DNA of 64,000 nt from Aromatoleum anaerobium (GCF_012910705.2 NZ_WTVG02000038.1:434001-498000), one strand, 5' to 3'; positions 1-9,878 are shown, counted from the first letter of the stretch. A program made the numbers and translations. The notes: generated from the letters alone by a model not told the origin.

Positions 1-42
1 CCGATATGCTTTCCGCCTCAGCATCAAACGGACATTGAGCAT

Positions 43-855
43 ATGGCGCCGAAAGACAAGCCCATCGAGTTGCACGGCTCGATATGGATGACGGTCGGAG
101 GGGAGAACCTCGGGGGACCGGGCCGCGTCGCCCTGCTCGCCAAGATCGCCGAATGCGGTTCCATCACCCAGGCCGCCAAGGCGATCAAGATGAGCTACAA
201 GGCCGCTTGGGATGCCATCGACAACATGAACAATCTCGCCGGCGAGCCCTTGGTGGAGCGGCTGACCGGGGGCAAGGGCGGCGGCGGCACCCGATTGACC
301 CGGCGCGGCGAGCAACTGGTGAAGAACTTCAAACTTATCGAGCGGGAGCATCGCTGCTTCGTCGATCGGCTCAGCCGACAGGCCGAGGGGATCGCCGACG
401 ATTTCTTGCTGCTCAGGAGAATCGACATGAAAACCAGCGCACGCAACCAGTTTCTGGGCAAGGTGACTCAGGTCAGGCAAGGGGCCGTCAATGACGAGAT
501 CGAACTGGAGGTCGCCGGCGGACAGAAGATCGTCGCGATCGTCACGCATGAGAGCACCGACGGGCTTGGCTTGCACCCGGGGGCAGACGCCTTCGCACTC
601 ATCAAGTCCTCGTCGATCATCGTCGTCACAGACGATGAAGGCGCCAGATTTTCTGCCCGCAACCGGCTGACCGGCACCGTCTCGCGCGTGCAGCCGGGCG
701 CAGTCAACACCGAGGTGGTCGTCGAGTTGCCGGGGGGAGGTACCGTGGCAGCCATCATCACCAACGAAAGCAGCAATGCGCTCGGGCTTGCCGTTGGCGC
801 CCGCGTCACCGCAATTTTCAAGGCATCCAGCGTGATTCTCGGCATCCCGGCGTAA
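43..855 (+). CDS. modE: ModE-family molybdate-responsive transcriptional regulator
   Basis: Likely a cytoplasmic molybdate-sensing DNA-binding regulator of molybdate uptake or molybdoenzyme genes. Residues about 15-90 form the LysR-like winged helix of ModE (SITQAAKAIKMSYKAAWDAI, then a GGKGGGGTRLT wing). Two tandem Mop/TOBE repeats follow (about 130-198 and 203-268), each starting with SARN and ending with a KASSVIL- or KSSSIIV-type strand; in this family they bind oxyanion. The length of 270 aa is usual for ModE. Only 42 bases precede it, so its promoter is outside the window. No mod transport genes are visible here, but a Mo-dependent formate dehydrogenase lies about 26 kb away; any regulatory link is inference. 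Confidence 0.92.
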   Translation: MAPKDKPIELHGSIWMTVGGENLGGPGRVALLAKIAECGSITQAAKAIKMSYKAAWDAIDNMNNLAGEPLVERLTGGKGGGGTRLTRRGEQLVKNFKLIEREHRCFVDRLSRQAEGIADDFLLLRRIDMKTSARNQFLGKVTQVRQGAVNDEIELEVAGGQKIVAIVTHESTDGLGLHPGADAFALIKSSSIIVVTDDEGARFSARNRLTGTVSRVQPGAVNTEVVVELPGGGTVAAIITNESSNALGLAVGARVTAIFKASSVILGIPA

Positions 856-870
856 AGCGGAATCAGGGCG

Positions 871-895
871 GCGCGCGGAGAAACCACCCGCGCGC
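871..895. terminator. GC-rich hairpin between convergent modE and recD
   Basis: An 8-bp perfect inverted repeat (GCGCGCGG / CCGCGCGC) with a 9-nt loop lies between the 3' ends of modE (plus) and recD (minus). There is no T-run on either side, so a role as bidirectional terminator is inferred from position only. Confidence 0.35.
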
Positions 896-935
896 TCGTA
901 GCCGCGAACGGGAGGGAAATGAACGCCGAACGCCG

Positions 936-2798
936 CTAGACTTGCCCGCCAGCTTCGATCATGCGGTCGATCAGGCCGCTTTCGCGCACCGTCGGCGTGC
1001 CGCACGCCGCGAGCAGCACCGCTTCCGGCCCCGCGAGCACGACTTTGCGCGCGGCGCGCGTGACGCCGGTGTAAAGCAGTTCGCGCGTCATCACTTTCAC
1101 CGGCGTCGCCGGCAGCAGCACCATCACTTTGGCGAACTCCGAGCCCTGCGCCTTATGCACCGTCATCGCGAACGCGGTGTCGTGGGCGGGCAGGCGCAGC
1201 GGCGCGAGTTCGCGCCAGCCGCCGGCGGGGTCGGGGAACACGACGCGCAGCTCGCCGTGCGCGTCCGGCAGGCAGATGCCGACATCGCCGTTGTAGAGCC
1301 GCAGCAGGTAGTCGTTCTTCAGCACGATGACCGGCCGGCCCGCATACCACGGCGACGCGGCAACGGCGCCGGGTGCCTGCGCGAGCGCGGCGCGCGCGTG
1401 GCGCGACAGCCGCTCGTTGGTCGCATCGATGCCGCGCGGCCCGCCGTGCACCGCGCACAGCACGCGAAAAGCGTCGAACGCCGCGAACACCGGCGCGGGA
1501 TCGCCGTCGTGGCGGCGCAATGCCTCGAAATAGCCGGCGTAACCCTGCTCCAGGCGTGCGAGCACTGCGGCGCGCGGCGCGTCCGCGTCATCCGCGAGCC
1601 ATTCGACCGACGGGTCGCCGCCCTCGCGCAGCCAGGCGAGCACCTCGTCGCCGGCGCCGGCGTTGATGCCGGCGGCGAGCCGGCCGATGCCGGAGTCGGC
1701 GGCAAAGCGGTGGCTTTCGGCGAACCACACGACGCTGTCGGCGAGCGGCGTCGCGCGGCGCGGCGGCGGTGGCGCGCGGCGCGGCGGCGGTGGCGCGATG
1801 CGCCCGGCCGGCGTGCCGGTCAGCGCCGCCAGCCGCGCGACGCACGAAGCATCGAGCGACGGGTCGGCGCACAGCTCGGCGAACACCGCGCCGGCCTCGA
1901 CCGCGGCGAGCTGGTCCTTGTCGCCGAGCAGGATCAGGCGCGCGTGCGGCGGCAGCGCATCGACGAGCCGCGTCGCGAGCGCCAGATCGAGCATCGACGC
2001 CTCATCGACGATCAGCACGTCGAGCGCGAGCGGATTGCCGGCGTGGTGGCGGAAGCGGCCGGGCTGCGGCGTCACGCCGAGCAGGCGATGCAGCGTGTGC
2101 GAGCTCTGCGGCAGGCGCCCGCGGACCTCTTCCGGCACGGAGGCGCTGCGCGCGCGCAGCGCGTCGAGCATACGCGCGGCAGCCTTGCCGGTCGGCGCGG
2201 CGAGCGCGACGCGCAGTTCCGGTTCGGCGCTCAGGAGGCACGCGAGCAGCGCCGCGACGGTCGTCGTCTTGCCGGTGCCGGGCCCGCCGCTGATGACGGT
2301 CAGGCGCCGTTCGAGCGCGAGCGCGACGGCGAGCTTCTGCCAGTCGGCGCGCCCGGCGAGCCGCGCCGCGTTGGCGGCGAACAGTTCGCCGAGGCGCTCG
2401 ACGGTGACCGGCGGCGGCGCCGGCAGCGGGCTTGCGGCACGCGCGACGAGCGCGGCCGCGAGGCGCCGTTCCCAGTCGTAATGGCGGCGCAGGTAGAGCC
2501 GATCGGCCGCGTCGAGCAGCAGCGGGCGCGGCTCGGGCGCGCGGCCGACGACGCCGCTCGCGAGCAGCGCCTCGCGCAGCCCGGCGACCGTCTCGTCCTC
2601 GGCGACGAGTTGCGCGAGCGGCACGCACACATGCCCTGCGGCGACGGCGAGGCTCGCGCGCATCGCCGCCGCGCGCAGCCGCGGCAGGCAGGCGTCCGGC
2701 GCCCCGGCGGCGCGCGCCCAGCTCACGACATGTGCGGCAAAACCGTGCGCGAGATCGGCTTCGGCGGTGAGGTCGGGGCGCAGGTCGAGAGGGTTCAT
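936..2798 (-). CDS. recD: Exodeoxyribonuclease V alpha subunit RecD
   Basis: RecD is the 5'-3' helicase motor of the RecBCD double-strand-break repair and DNA-degrading complex. The 620-aa protein has an N-terminal helical domain, a Walker A motif GGPGTGKTTT near residue 170, a Walker B DEASM motif, and a C-terminal UvrD_C_2 signature AMTVHKAQGSEF. Its ATG overlaps the recB stop by 4 nt (ATGA), so it is translationally coupled as the last gene of recC-recB-recD. An unusual proline/arginine stretch (APPPPRR twice, about residues 335-349) is encoded by a perfect 21-bp tandem duplication and sits just before the ADSVVWFAESHRF segment. Identification is firm. Confidence 0.95.
   Translation of the reverse strand: MNPLDLRPDLTAEADLAHGFAAHVVSWARAAGAPDACLPRLRAAAMRASLAVAAGHVCVPLAQLVAEDETVAGLREALLASGVVGRAPEPRPLLLDAADRLYLRRHYDWERRLAAALVARAASPLPAPPPVTVERLGELFAANAARLAGRADWQKLAVALALERRLTVISGGPGTGKTTTVAALLACLLSAEPELRVALAAPTGKAAARMLDALRARSASVPEEVRGRLPQSSHTLHRLLGVTPQPGRFRHHAGNPLALDVLIVDEASMLDLALATRLVDALPPHARLILLGDKDQLAAVEAGAVFAELCADPSLDASCVARLAALTGTPAGRIAPPPPRRAPPPPRRATPLADSVVWFAESHRFAADSGIGRLAAGINAGAGDEVLAWLREGGDPSVEWLADDADAPRAAVLARLEQGYAGYFEALRRHDGDPAPVFAAFDAFRVLCAVHGGPRGIDATNERLSRHARAALAQAPGAVAASPWYAGRPVIVLKNDYLLRLYNGDVGICLPDAHGELRVVFPDPAGGWRELAPLRLPAHDTAFAMTVHKAQGSEFAKVMVLLPATPVKVMTRELLYTGVTRAARKVVLAGPEAVLLAACGTPTVRESGLIDRMIEAGGQV
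1753..1794. repeat. 21-bp perfect tandem duplication inside recD
   Basis: Two identical 21-bp units (1753-1773 and 1774-1794) lie head to tail in the recD reading frame and encode a repeated Pro-rich heptad. Because 21 is a multiple of three, copy-number change would keep the frame. Confidence 0.9.
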
Positions 2799-5700
2799 CG
2801 TACGGATTCCGGGGCGGGGACGCCGCCGATCAGGCGGTCGAGGCTCGCGAGGGTTGCGGCGTCCGGACGGTGGACATACACGCCTGCCGGATGCTCGCCG
2901 AGCCGCCAGCCGGGCCGTACGCCGCGCACGAAAAGATACAGCGCGCCGCCGAAATGACGCTCGAAGTCGTAGCCCGGCAGCGTGCGCCCGAGATGGCGGT
3001 GCAGCGCGAGGCTGTAGAGCAGGTGCTGGAGATGGTAGCCGTGCGTGCGCATCGCCTCTTCGAGGCGCGCCGGCGCATAGTCTTCGGGCGTGAAGCCGAG
3101 GTGGTTCGATTTCCAGTCGAGGACGTAGAAACGCCCGTCATGCTCGAAGACGAGGTCGATAAAGCCTTTCAGGTAGCCCGCGAGCGCGCCGAACGCAAGC
3201 CGCGGCACATGATAGCCCGCGCGCGCGAGCCAGTCGTTCAGCGCTTCGGCGGACAGCCGCGGCGCCGGCAGGTGGAAACCGAGTTCGACGAGCTTGCGGC
3301 TGCGCGGAAGGCGGCCGAGCACGATGCCGCCGGGGAGCGGCGTCGCCAACACGTCATCGACGAGGCGCTCGAGCATCCGCGCGAGCGGCGCGCCGGCAGC
3401 GCGCTGCGGATGCCCGGCGAGCGCCGCCGCGATGGCCGGCGCGCGGCTCGCCGGCGCGGGGAAATCGAGCCGTTCGAACACCGCGTGGATGCAGTCGCCG
3501 GCCGCGGGGCCGCGCGGGAAGAACAGGATGTCGTCGTCGCCGGGCGCTGCGGCCGGCGCGATCGATGTCGCGCCGTCGATCGGCGCCACCAGCAGGGCGC
3601 GGGCGTCGTGGTCCTGCGCCGCCGCTTCATGGCCTGCGCCGTGGCTCAGCGCGCTGAAACTGCCGATCCGCCACGCTGACGGCAGGCGCGCTGGCGGCGC
3701 CATGACGTGCAACGCGTCCGCGGCCGGCTCGGCATTCGCGAGCCGCCCGCCGCCACTCGCCGGCAGGTTGACGATCGCCAGATCGGGTTCGGCACGCTCG
3801 AGCAGACGCGCCCACGCGGCCTCGATTTCGTCCGTCGTCAGCTTGTGCCTGAGCCATTCCGCGTGGTTGAGGCCCGCTCCGGCGACGAGCCAGTTCAGCA
3901 GGCTGCGCGTGCTCTCGGTCGGCGAGGCCGTCCTGCCGTTCTTCTTCAGGTAACAGCCGGCGACGAGATAGCAGCGATACACCGCGCGCGTCATCGCGAC
4001 ATAGACGAGGCGCAGGAACTCGGCGTCGCGCTCGCGGCGCATCAGCGCCTTGACGTCCTCGTCGTCGCGTGCGGCGGGGCGAAAGTCGAGCAGCAGCCCG
4101 CCCTCGGCGTCGTGATAGACGCAACCTTCGCCGTCGTCGCCGCGACCGGGGAAGCCGTCCCACAGGAAAGGGCAGAACACGACGCCGTATTCGAGGCCCT
4201 TCGAACGATGGATCGTCACGATCTGCACGAGGTTGCGGTCGGATTCGAGCCGCACTTGCGTCGCCTCGCTCGCCCCCGCGTCGCGCCGCCGGCTCGCGAA
4301 CCAGCGCAGCAGCGCGTCCGGCGACGGGTGTTCGACGCCCGCCGCATGCAGGCATTCGGCCAGATGCAGCAGATTCGTCAGCCGCCGCTCGCCATCGTCG
4401 CGCGCGAGCAGGCGCACGTTGACACCCTCCTGCACGACCCAGCGCCGCAGCATCACGCCGAGGCCGCGCGCGAGCCACACTTCGCGCAGCTCGGCGAAGC
4501 GGGCGATCACGCGCAGCAGCGCACCTTCGTCGGCGGCGAGCGCATCGAGCGCGGCGGCGTCGAAGCCCATCAGCGCGGTCGCGAGCGCGGCCGACAGCAG
4601 CGGCAGGTGCGCCGGCTCGGCGATCGCGAGCAGCACGCGTTCGAGCTCCTCGGCGTCCGTGCTGTGGAAAACGCTCTGCTGCGACAGCTCGACGCTGCCG
4701 ACGCCGAGCGCGGCGAGCGCGTCACGCATCCGCGCGCCCTGGCTGTGGCTCTTGACCAGCACCGCGATGTCGCCGGGGGCGAGCGCGCGGTCGCCGATCG
4801 TGATGCGCCCGGCAGCGCCTTCGCCGACGAGCCGGACGATCTCCGCCGCAGTCGCTGCCGCCGCCCGCGCGGCGACCGCGGCGCGCAGCGGCAGCACGCC
4901 GTCAGCATCCGGCGCAATCCACCACACGCGCAGCGCCGCGGCGTCGGCGGCGGCCGACGTATCGACGAACGGCTTGCGCGGTTTCGCGCCTTCGCTGACC
5001 GTCTCGTACGCCAGCCCGTCGAGCACGAAAGCCGCCGGGTTCGCCGCGAACAGCGCGTTGCAGGCGCCGATCAGGCCGCCGACCGAACGCTGGTTGCGGC
5101 TCAGCGTGTAGCGCGTGTCGGCTTCGCCGCGGGCGTGCAGGTACGTGTGCAGGTCGGCGTTGCGGAAGCTGTAGATCGCCTGCTTCGGGTCGCCGACGAG
5201 GAAGAGCCCGCCGTGCCGTCCGCCGTCGGCGTAGATGCTGCGGAAGATCTCGAACTGCAGCGGATCGGTGTCCTGGAATTCGTCGATCAGCGCGACCGGG
5301 TAGCGCCGGTGCAGCGCCGCGGCGAGCCACGGGTTGTCGTCGCCGGCGAGCGCTTCGTGGACGTTGAACAGGATGTCGTCGAACGCGATGCGGCGCCGCT
5401 CGCGCTTGGTCTCGCGCAAGCGCGCCGCGCCCGTTTCGAGAAAGCGGCGCAGCAGCGCGAGGCGCGCGGCGTCGAGCGCGGCGATGACCTCGTCGCGCAG
5501 CGCGAGCACGCGCGCCGCGGCGTCGAAGAAAGGGTGCTGCGGCGCGCTGCAGTGCTTTTTCACGCACTCACTGATGCGCGTCGCCGAGAACAGCGCGAAC
5601 TTGCCGTCCCGCACGTCGAGCGGCGCGAGCGGGTCGCCGCTGGCGAGCCAGCTCGTCCAGCTCTTCGCCGCCAGCGCGACGCCGTCGGCCTTGTAGCTCG

Positions 5701-6496
5701 TTGCGTTCAGGCCGGGCAGGCCGGCGAGCAGCGCGTCATGGGCGTCGCGCCCGTTGCCGTTCCACATCGCGCGGGCGTCGGCGAACGCCGGGAAAATAGG
5801 GGACAGACCACGTTTTTCTCCGAAAAACGTGGTCTGTCCCCTATTTTCCGGCCAGCGCTTTTGCGCGAGCGGGCGGGCGAGATAGCGGCCGAGCAGCGTG
5901 GCCCAGCGCTCCGGGCTGTCGCCGCGCGCGATCAGCAGTTCGCCGAGTTCGGCCGGGCAGTCGTCGCTGGCGATTTCGCGGCGCCAGAAGTCGCGCGTCG
6001 CCTCCAGGCGCAGCTCGAGGTCGTCTTCGGCGAGCTCGAGCGCGAACGGCAGCGCGGCGGCGAACGGCGTGTCGGCCAGCGCGCGCTGGCAGTAGCCGTG
6101 GATCGTGAAGATCGCCGCTTCGTCGAATCGCTGCAGCGCCGCATCGAGCCGTTCGCGGATCTGCGCCCGCCCGATGGTGCGCGCTTCGAGCGCGGCGACG
6201 AGCTGCGCGACGAACGGGTCGCCGTCGGCGGCGGTGCCGTCGAGATACGCGAGCGTGCCGGCGATGCGCTCGCGCACGCGGCTTTTCAGTTCGGCGGTTG
6301 CGGCGCGCGTGAACGTCACGACGAGGATCGCATCGACCGGCAGCTCGCGCTCGACGACGAGGCGCAGGAACAGGCCGCAGATGTTCCACGTCTTGCCGGT
6401 GCCGGCCGACGCTTCGATCAGGCGGATGCCGTCGAGCGGGCAGCCGAAGACGTCGAGTTCGTCGGCGACGCAAGTGCCGGTGGCGGGGATCGTCAT
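2795..6496 (-). CDS. recB: Exodeoxyribonuclease V beta subunit RecB
   Basis: RecB is the 3'-5' helicase and nuclease subunit of RecBCD. The 1233-aa product has Walker A ASAGTGKT at residues 29-36, Walker B ALIDEFQDTDPLQFEIF, a UvrD-like C-terminal helicase half (TIHRSKGLEYGVVF), and the RecB nuclease core with LDWKSN near residue 1125. The start at 6496 is chosen because the protein opens with the family-typical N terminus there and the ATG lies one base after the recC stop; the open frame upstream (to 6688) overlaps recC and looks non-coding. A 59-nt perfect hairpin sequence (5791-5849) is read in frame at about residues 217-235, adding the foreign-looking stretch RGQTTFFGEKRGLSPIF between otherwise RecB-like sequence. 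Whether the subunit tolerates this insert cannot be told from sequence. Confidence 0.95.
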   Translation of the reverse strand: MTIPATGTCVADELDVFGCPLDGIRLIEASAGTGKTWNICGLFLRLVVERELPVDAILVVTFTRAATAELKSRVRERIAGTLAYLDGTAADGDPFVAQLVAALEARTIGRAQIRERLDAALQRFDEAAIFTIHGYCQRALADTPFAAALPFALELAEDDLELRLEATRDFWRREIASDDCPAELGELLIARGDSPERWATLLGRYLARPLAQKRWPENRGQTTFFGEKRGLSPIFPAFADARAMWNGNGRDAHDALLAGLPGLNATSYKADGVALAAKSWTSWLASGDPLAPLDVRDGKFALFSATRISECVKKHCSAPQHPFFDAAARVLALRDEVIAALDAARLALLRRFLETGAARLRETKRERRRIAFDDILFNVHEALAGDDNPWLAAALHRRYPVALIDEFQDTDPLQFEIFRSIYADGGRHGGLFLVGDPKQAIYSFRNADLHTYLHARGEADTRYTLSRNQRSVGGLIGACNALFAANPAAFVLDGLAYETVSEGAKPRKPFVDTSAAADAAALRVWWIAPDADGVLPLRAAVAARAAAATAAEIVRLVGEGAAGRITIGDRALAPGDIAVLVKSHSQGARMRDALAALGVGSVELSQQSVFHSTDAEELERVLLAIAEPAHLPLLSAALATALMGFDAAALDALAADEGALLRVIARFAELREVWLARGLGVMLRRWVVQEGVNVRLLARDDGERRLTNLLHLAECLHAAGVEHPSPDALLRWFASRRRDAGASEATQVRLESDRNLVQIVTIHRSKGLEYGVVFCPFLWDGFPGRGDDGEGCVYHDAEGGLLLDFRPAARDDEDVKALMRRERDAEFLRLVYVAMTRAVYRCYLVAGCYLKKNGRTASPTESTRSLLNWLVAGAGLNHAEWLRHKLTTDEIEAAWARLLERAEPDLAIVNLPASGGGRLANAEPAADALHVMAPPARLPSAWRIGSFSALSHGAGHEAAAQDHDARALLVAPIDGATSIAPAAAPGDDDILFFPRGPAAGDCIHAVFERLDFPAPASRAPAIAAALAGHPQRAAGAPLARMLERLVDDVLATPLPGGIVLGRLPRSRKLVELGFHLPAPRLSAEALNDWLARAGYHVPRLAFGALAGYLKGFIDLVFEHDGRFYVLDWKSNHLGFTPEDYAPARLEEAMRTHGYHLQHLLYSLALHRHLGRTLPGYDFERHFGGALYLFVRGVRPGWRLGEHPAGVYVHRPDAATLASLDRLIGGVPAPESVR
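5791..5849. repeat. REP-like perfect palindrome embedded in recB
   Basis: Arms 5791-5818 and 5822-5849 (28 nt) are perfect reverse complements around a 3-nt loop. Each arm carries the core GGGGACAGACCACG followed by a T-run at the loop side. From recollection, the same core recurs as a dispersed palindrome in many betaproteobacterial genomes. It is a REP/MITE-like element rather than a terminator, since it lies in the middle of an open recB frame. Confidence 0.9.
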
Positions 6497-6497
6497 G

Positions 6498-9400
6498 TCA
6501 CAGCCTCGGGTCGTCGAGATGCGCGACGAGCGGCTGCAGCACCGTCGCGGCGTGGTCGTAGAACGCGTCACCGAGCGGGTCGGGCAGCCCGCGGAACGCG
6601 AGCCGGATCGCCGCGTCGCGGCATTCGCCAAACTCGGGCCGGCCGCCACCGCTCCATTTCTGCTCCGCCTTGTAGCGGTTGCAGTCATTGACGACCCAGG
6701 CCCACGCCGATTTCGGGAAGAACGGCAGCGGCCGCATCAGCCCTTCGCGGTACAGCGCAACCAGCGCTGCGAGCTGTCTGCGCGCGTCGTCGCAGTGCCG
6801 CAGGCGATAGACGCCATCGCGCGAATGCCATTCGGTGCACAGCTCCGCAGCGTCGGGGGCGGCCGCGCACAGCGCGAGATGCGCGATCCAGCCGGCGACA
6901 TAGTCGTTCGCGCGCGCCTCGTCGTAGCGGTGGCGCACGAGGCCCGCCGGGCGCAGGTCGCCGAACGCGGCGTCGAGCGTCCAGCGTTCGCCGCCGAGGT
7001 CGAAATCGAGGTGGGCCTGCAGCGGCGGCAGCGGGTCGGGCGCGAGCGCCGCGCGCAGGCCGCCGGCATAGGCCTGGAGGACGTCGAATTCCCGGTCGAG
7101 CAGGCGCTCGCCGAGCGGCCCGGCAGGGAATTCACCCCCCGCGCTCGCGAGATTGCGCACCGCGTCCGGGTTGCGCCCCGCGAGCAGCGCCGGCAGCAGC
7201 CGCTCGGCGAGCGCCTGGCGCTCCGGCCACGCCGGCAGGAACGCTTCGTCGTCGATGAGCTCCTCGTCGCCTTCGGACACCCTCACGCCGAGCCGTTCGC
7301 GCAGCAGGAAGCGGGCCGGATTGCGGAAGAAGCGGATCAGCCGGTCGAGCCCGACCGTTCGCCATTCGTCGGGCGGCGGCGGCAGCGACGCGACGAAGAA
7401 CGGCGCCTCGCCGGCGTCGTCGGGTTCGCAGCCGTCTTCCTCGTCGCGCTCGCTGCCGCTATCACCGCAGACCGAACGTGCAGCGGGCAGCCCGCGCGCT
7501 GCCGCCTGCAGGCGGGCACGCAGCGCGTCGCAGTATTCGGCGTTGAAGCTCGCGAGGCGCGCGTCACGCTGCGGGTCGGCGATGAAATAGTTGCGCGAGA
7601 ACGCCTGCAGCGGATGAACGACCGTCAGCCGGCGCCGCGCGGCGGCGAGCGACGCCGCGTCGAGCGGATCGGCGGCGCACGCGCGCGCGGCGTAGTCGAG
7701 CAGCTCGTCCACCAGCACCGAAGGCGGTTTTTCGCTGTTGTCGCGCACACTGCGGCCCGCGTACGACAGATGCACGCATTCGCGCGCGGCAAGCAGCAGG
7801 TCGAGGAACAGGTTGCGCTCGTCGTCGCGGCGCTGGCGGTCGCCGCGCGCGCCGTGCTTCGCCATCAGGTCGAACTCCACGGCCCGGTCGGCGCCGGGGA
7901 ACGCGCCGTCGTCGAGGCCGATCGCGCACACCACGCGGTACGGCAGGCTGCGCAGGCTCGTCATCGCCGAAAACGTCACCGCGCCGCCGGGCACGCCGCC
8001 GCGCGCCGGATCATCGAGCAGCGCGGCGAGCGCGTCATGCACGAGGGCGAGCGGCACCGGGCTGCGCAGCCCGCCGGCCTGCATGTTCGCGTGCAGCTCG
8101 GCGCTCGCCGCGAGCACGGCGCGCCGGTCGTCGGCCCACTCGGCGTCGGGCGGGATCAGGCGCTCGAGCAGTTCGACGAGCAGCGCGCGCCAGCCGTCGG
8201 CGTCGTGCGGGCGGCGCGCGGCCGCCTCGAGCCACTGCAGCGTCTCGACGTAGCGCCACAAGCGGCCGAGCGCGAGCGCCTCGCCGCCTTCGGGATTGCC
8301 GGCGCCGAGGCGCCCGCCGAACAGCACCGGGCCACCGCCCTCGCCCTCCTCGCCGGGGCTTGCGCCTCCATCGCCGAGCGCATAGGCGAGGAACAGCCGC
8401 TGCAGGCCTTCGGCGAGGCTGTGGCGGTCGACGCCGGGCAGGCCGAGCCGGCGGCGGTGCGCGCCGTCGAGCCCCCAGCGCACGCCGGCGGCGCGCAGCC
8501 ATTCATGCACCTGCTCCAGATCCGCGCCATCGAGGCCGAAACGGCGCGCGACCGGCGGCTGCTGCAGCAGGTCGAACACGCGGCTCGCCGGGAAACGGCT
8601 CGCGGCGAGCGCGAGCGCGGCATCGAGCACGCGCGCGACCGGATTGATGCGCGTCTGGCCGAGGCCGGTGATCGTCCAGGGAATGCGGCGCGACGCCGGC
8701 GCGGTGCCGAATACCGCTTCGATCAGTGGCGCCGCGGCGTCGAGATCGGGCGTGACGACGAGGATGTCGTCGGGCCGCGGCGCGTCCGGGGCGGCGAGCA
8801 GCGCGAGCAGCCGGTCGTGCAGCACTTCGAGTTCGCGCGTAGCCGAATGGCACACATGCACCTCGACGCTGCGGTCGTCGTCGGCGAGCGCGATGCTGCC
8901 CGGCACGAGGTCGACGAGGTCGAGCACCGCGTCGTGCAGCTGCGCGAGCAGGCTCGTGCCGCCGGCCGGGACGAACAGGCTGTCCTCGATTTCCGGCGCG
9001 CCTGCGCCTTCGAACAAGAGGTCGATGTGCGCCTGCGTCTGCCGCCCCCACGCGGCGAGCAGCCGGTTGCCGGATTCGAAATAGAGATCCTGCTGCCGGC
9101 CGGCGAGCCAGGCGAGGCGGCGCGGCTCGACGATCTCGAACCAGTACTCGCGGCACGGATTGAGCACGTACAGGCGCACGTCGACCCGCTGCGACAGTTC
9201 GCGCAGCACGTCGCGGTAAAGCGGCGGCATCGCCGGCAGGCAGAACACGTGCACCGACTCCGGCAGGATGCCGGGCAACGCATCGCCGGCTGCGGCGACC
9301 ACGCGGAAAAAGGTTTCTGCCGGGTGCTCGCTGCGCGTCCCCAGTTCCGCCGTCAGCCGGCGCCACAGCCCGGCTTGCCAGGCTTCATCGGCGCGCGCGT

Positions 9401-9878
9401 CGTCCGGCAGGCCGGCGACCGTCCGCCCCGCGGACCATTCGGCGAGCCAGCGCGGGCGGTACGTGAGGTAGTGATCGAAGACGCGCGCGACGCGCTCGGC
9501 GAGCTCGAAGCGCATCGTCGCGTCGGCCGTCCCGAGGTAACGTGCGAGGCGCGGGTGCGCGCCGGTCCAGGCGGCATCCTGGAACTGCTCGAAAATCCGC
9601 CACACGAGCAGCGCCGGTGCGAACGGGGACTGTTCCCCGACCGGGACGACCTTGTCGATCTGGCTCCACAGCCATTGCGCGAGGTACGAGAAGCGCAAGT
9701 TCGCCGCGACGCCTTCGCGCCGCGCGACCGCGAGCTCGACGCTGCGCCGCAGCGCTGCGCTCGGCACGACGATCTCGCGCATGCCGAACGGCCCCGGCTG
9801 CTCGTCGGCGAGGCGCGCGAGCAGCGTTTCGAGGAGCACTTCGTAGCGGTTCGAGAAGGCGAGCGAGAGCATCGGCAC
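6498..9878 (-). CDS. recC: Exodeoxyribonuclease V gamma subunit RecC
   Basis: RecC is the Chi-recognition and scaffold subunit of RecBCD. The 1126-aa protein begins MPMLSLAFSNRYEVLLETLL, has the YLAQWLWSQIDKVVP block, central helicase-like domains that lack a Walker A lysine, and C-terminal segments such as VVCAIGLDDGAFPGADR and VDELLDY that are typical of RecC. It is the first gene of the minus-strand recC-recB-recD operon; its TGA is separated from the recB ATG by a single base. Length is normal for the family. Confidence 0.95.
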   Translation of the reverse strand: MPMLSLAFSNRYEVLLETLLARLADEQPGPFGMREIVVPSAALRRSVELAVARREGVAANLRFSYLAQWLWSQIDKVVPVGEQSPFAPALLVWRIFEQFQDAAWTGAHPRLARYLGTADATMRFELAERVARVFDHYLTYRPRWLAEWSAGRTVAGLPDDARADEAWQAGLWRRLTAELGTRSEHPAETFFRVVAAAGDALPGILPESVHVFCLPAMPPLYRDVLRELSQRVDVRLYVLNPCREYWFEIVEPRRLAWLAGRQQDLYFESGNRLLAAWGRQTQAHIDLLFEGAGAPEIEDSLFVPAGGTSLLAQLHDAVLDLVDLVPGSIALADDDRSVEVHVCHSATRELEVLHDRLLALLAAPDAPRPDDILVVTPDLDAAAPLIEAVFGTAPASRRIPWTITGLGQTRINPVARVLDAALALAASRFPASRVFDLLQQPPVARRFGLDGADLEQVHEWLRAAGVRWGLDGAHRRRLGLPGVDRHSLAEGLQRLFLAYALGDGGASPGEEGEGGGPVLFGGRLGAGNPEGGEALALGRLWRYVETLQWLEAAARRPHDADGWRALLVELLERLIPPDAEWADDRRAVLAASAELHANMQAGGLRSPVPLALVHDALAALLDDPARGGVPGGAVTFSAMTSLRSLPYRVVCAIGLDDGAFPGADRAVEFDLMAKHGARGDRQRRDDERNLFLDLLLAARECVHLSYAGRSVRDNSEKPPSVLVDELLDYAARACAADPLDAASLAAARRRLTVVHPLQAFSRNYFIADPQRDARLASFNAEYCDALRARLQAAARGLPAARSVCGDSGSERDEEDGCEPDDAGEAPFFVASLPPPPDEWRTVGLDRLIRFFRNPARFLLRERLGVRVSEGDEELIDDEAFLPAWPERQALAERLLPALLAGRNPDAVRNLASAGGEFPAGPLGERLLDREFDVLQAYAGGLRAALAPDPLPPLQAHLDFDLGGERWTLDAAFGDLRPAGLVRHRYDEARANDYVAGWIAHLALCAAAPDAAELCTEWHSRDGVYRLRHCDDARRQLAALVALYREGLMRPLPFFPKSAWAWVVNDCNRYKAEQKWSGGGRPEFGECRDAAIRLAFRGLPDPLGDAFYDHAATVLQPLVAHLDDPRL

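Noticed and set aside
5791-5849. The recB palindrome read as a transcription terminator
   Set aside because: Although it has T-runs near the loop, it lies in the middle of an uninterrupted recB frame with normal helicase sequence on both sides.
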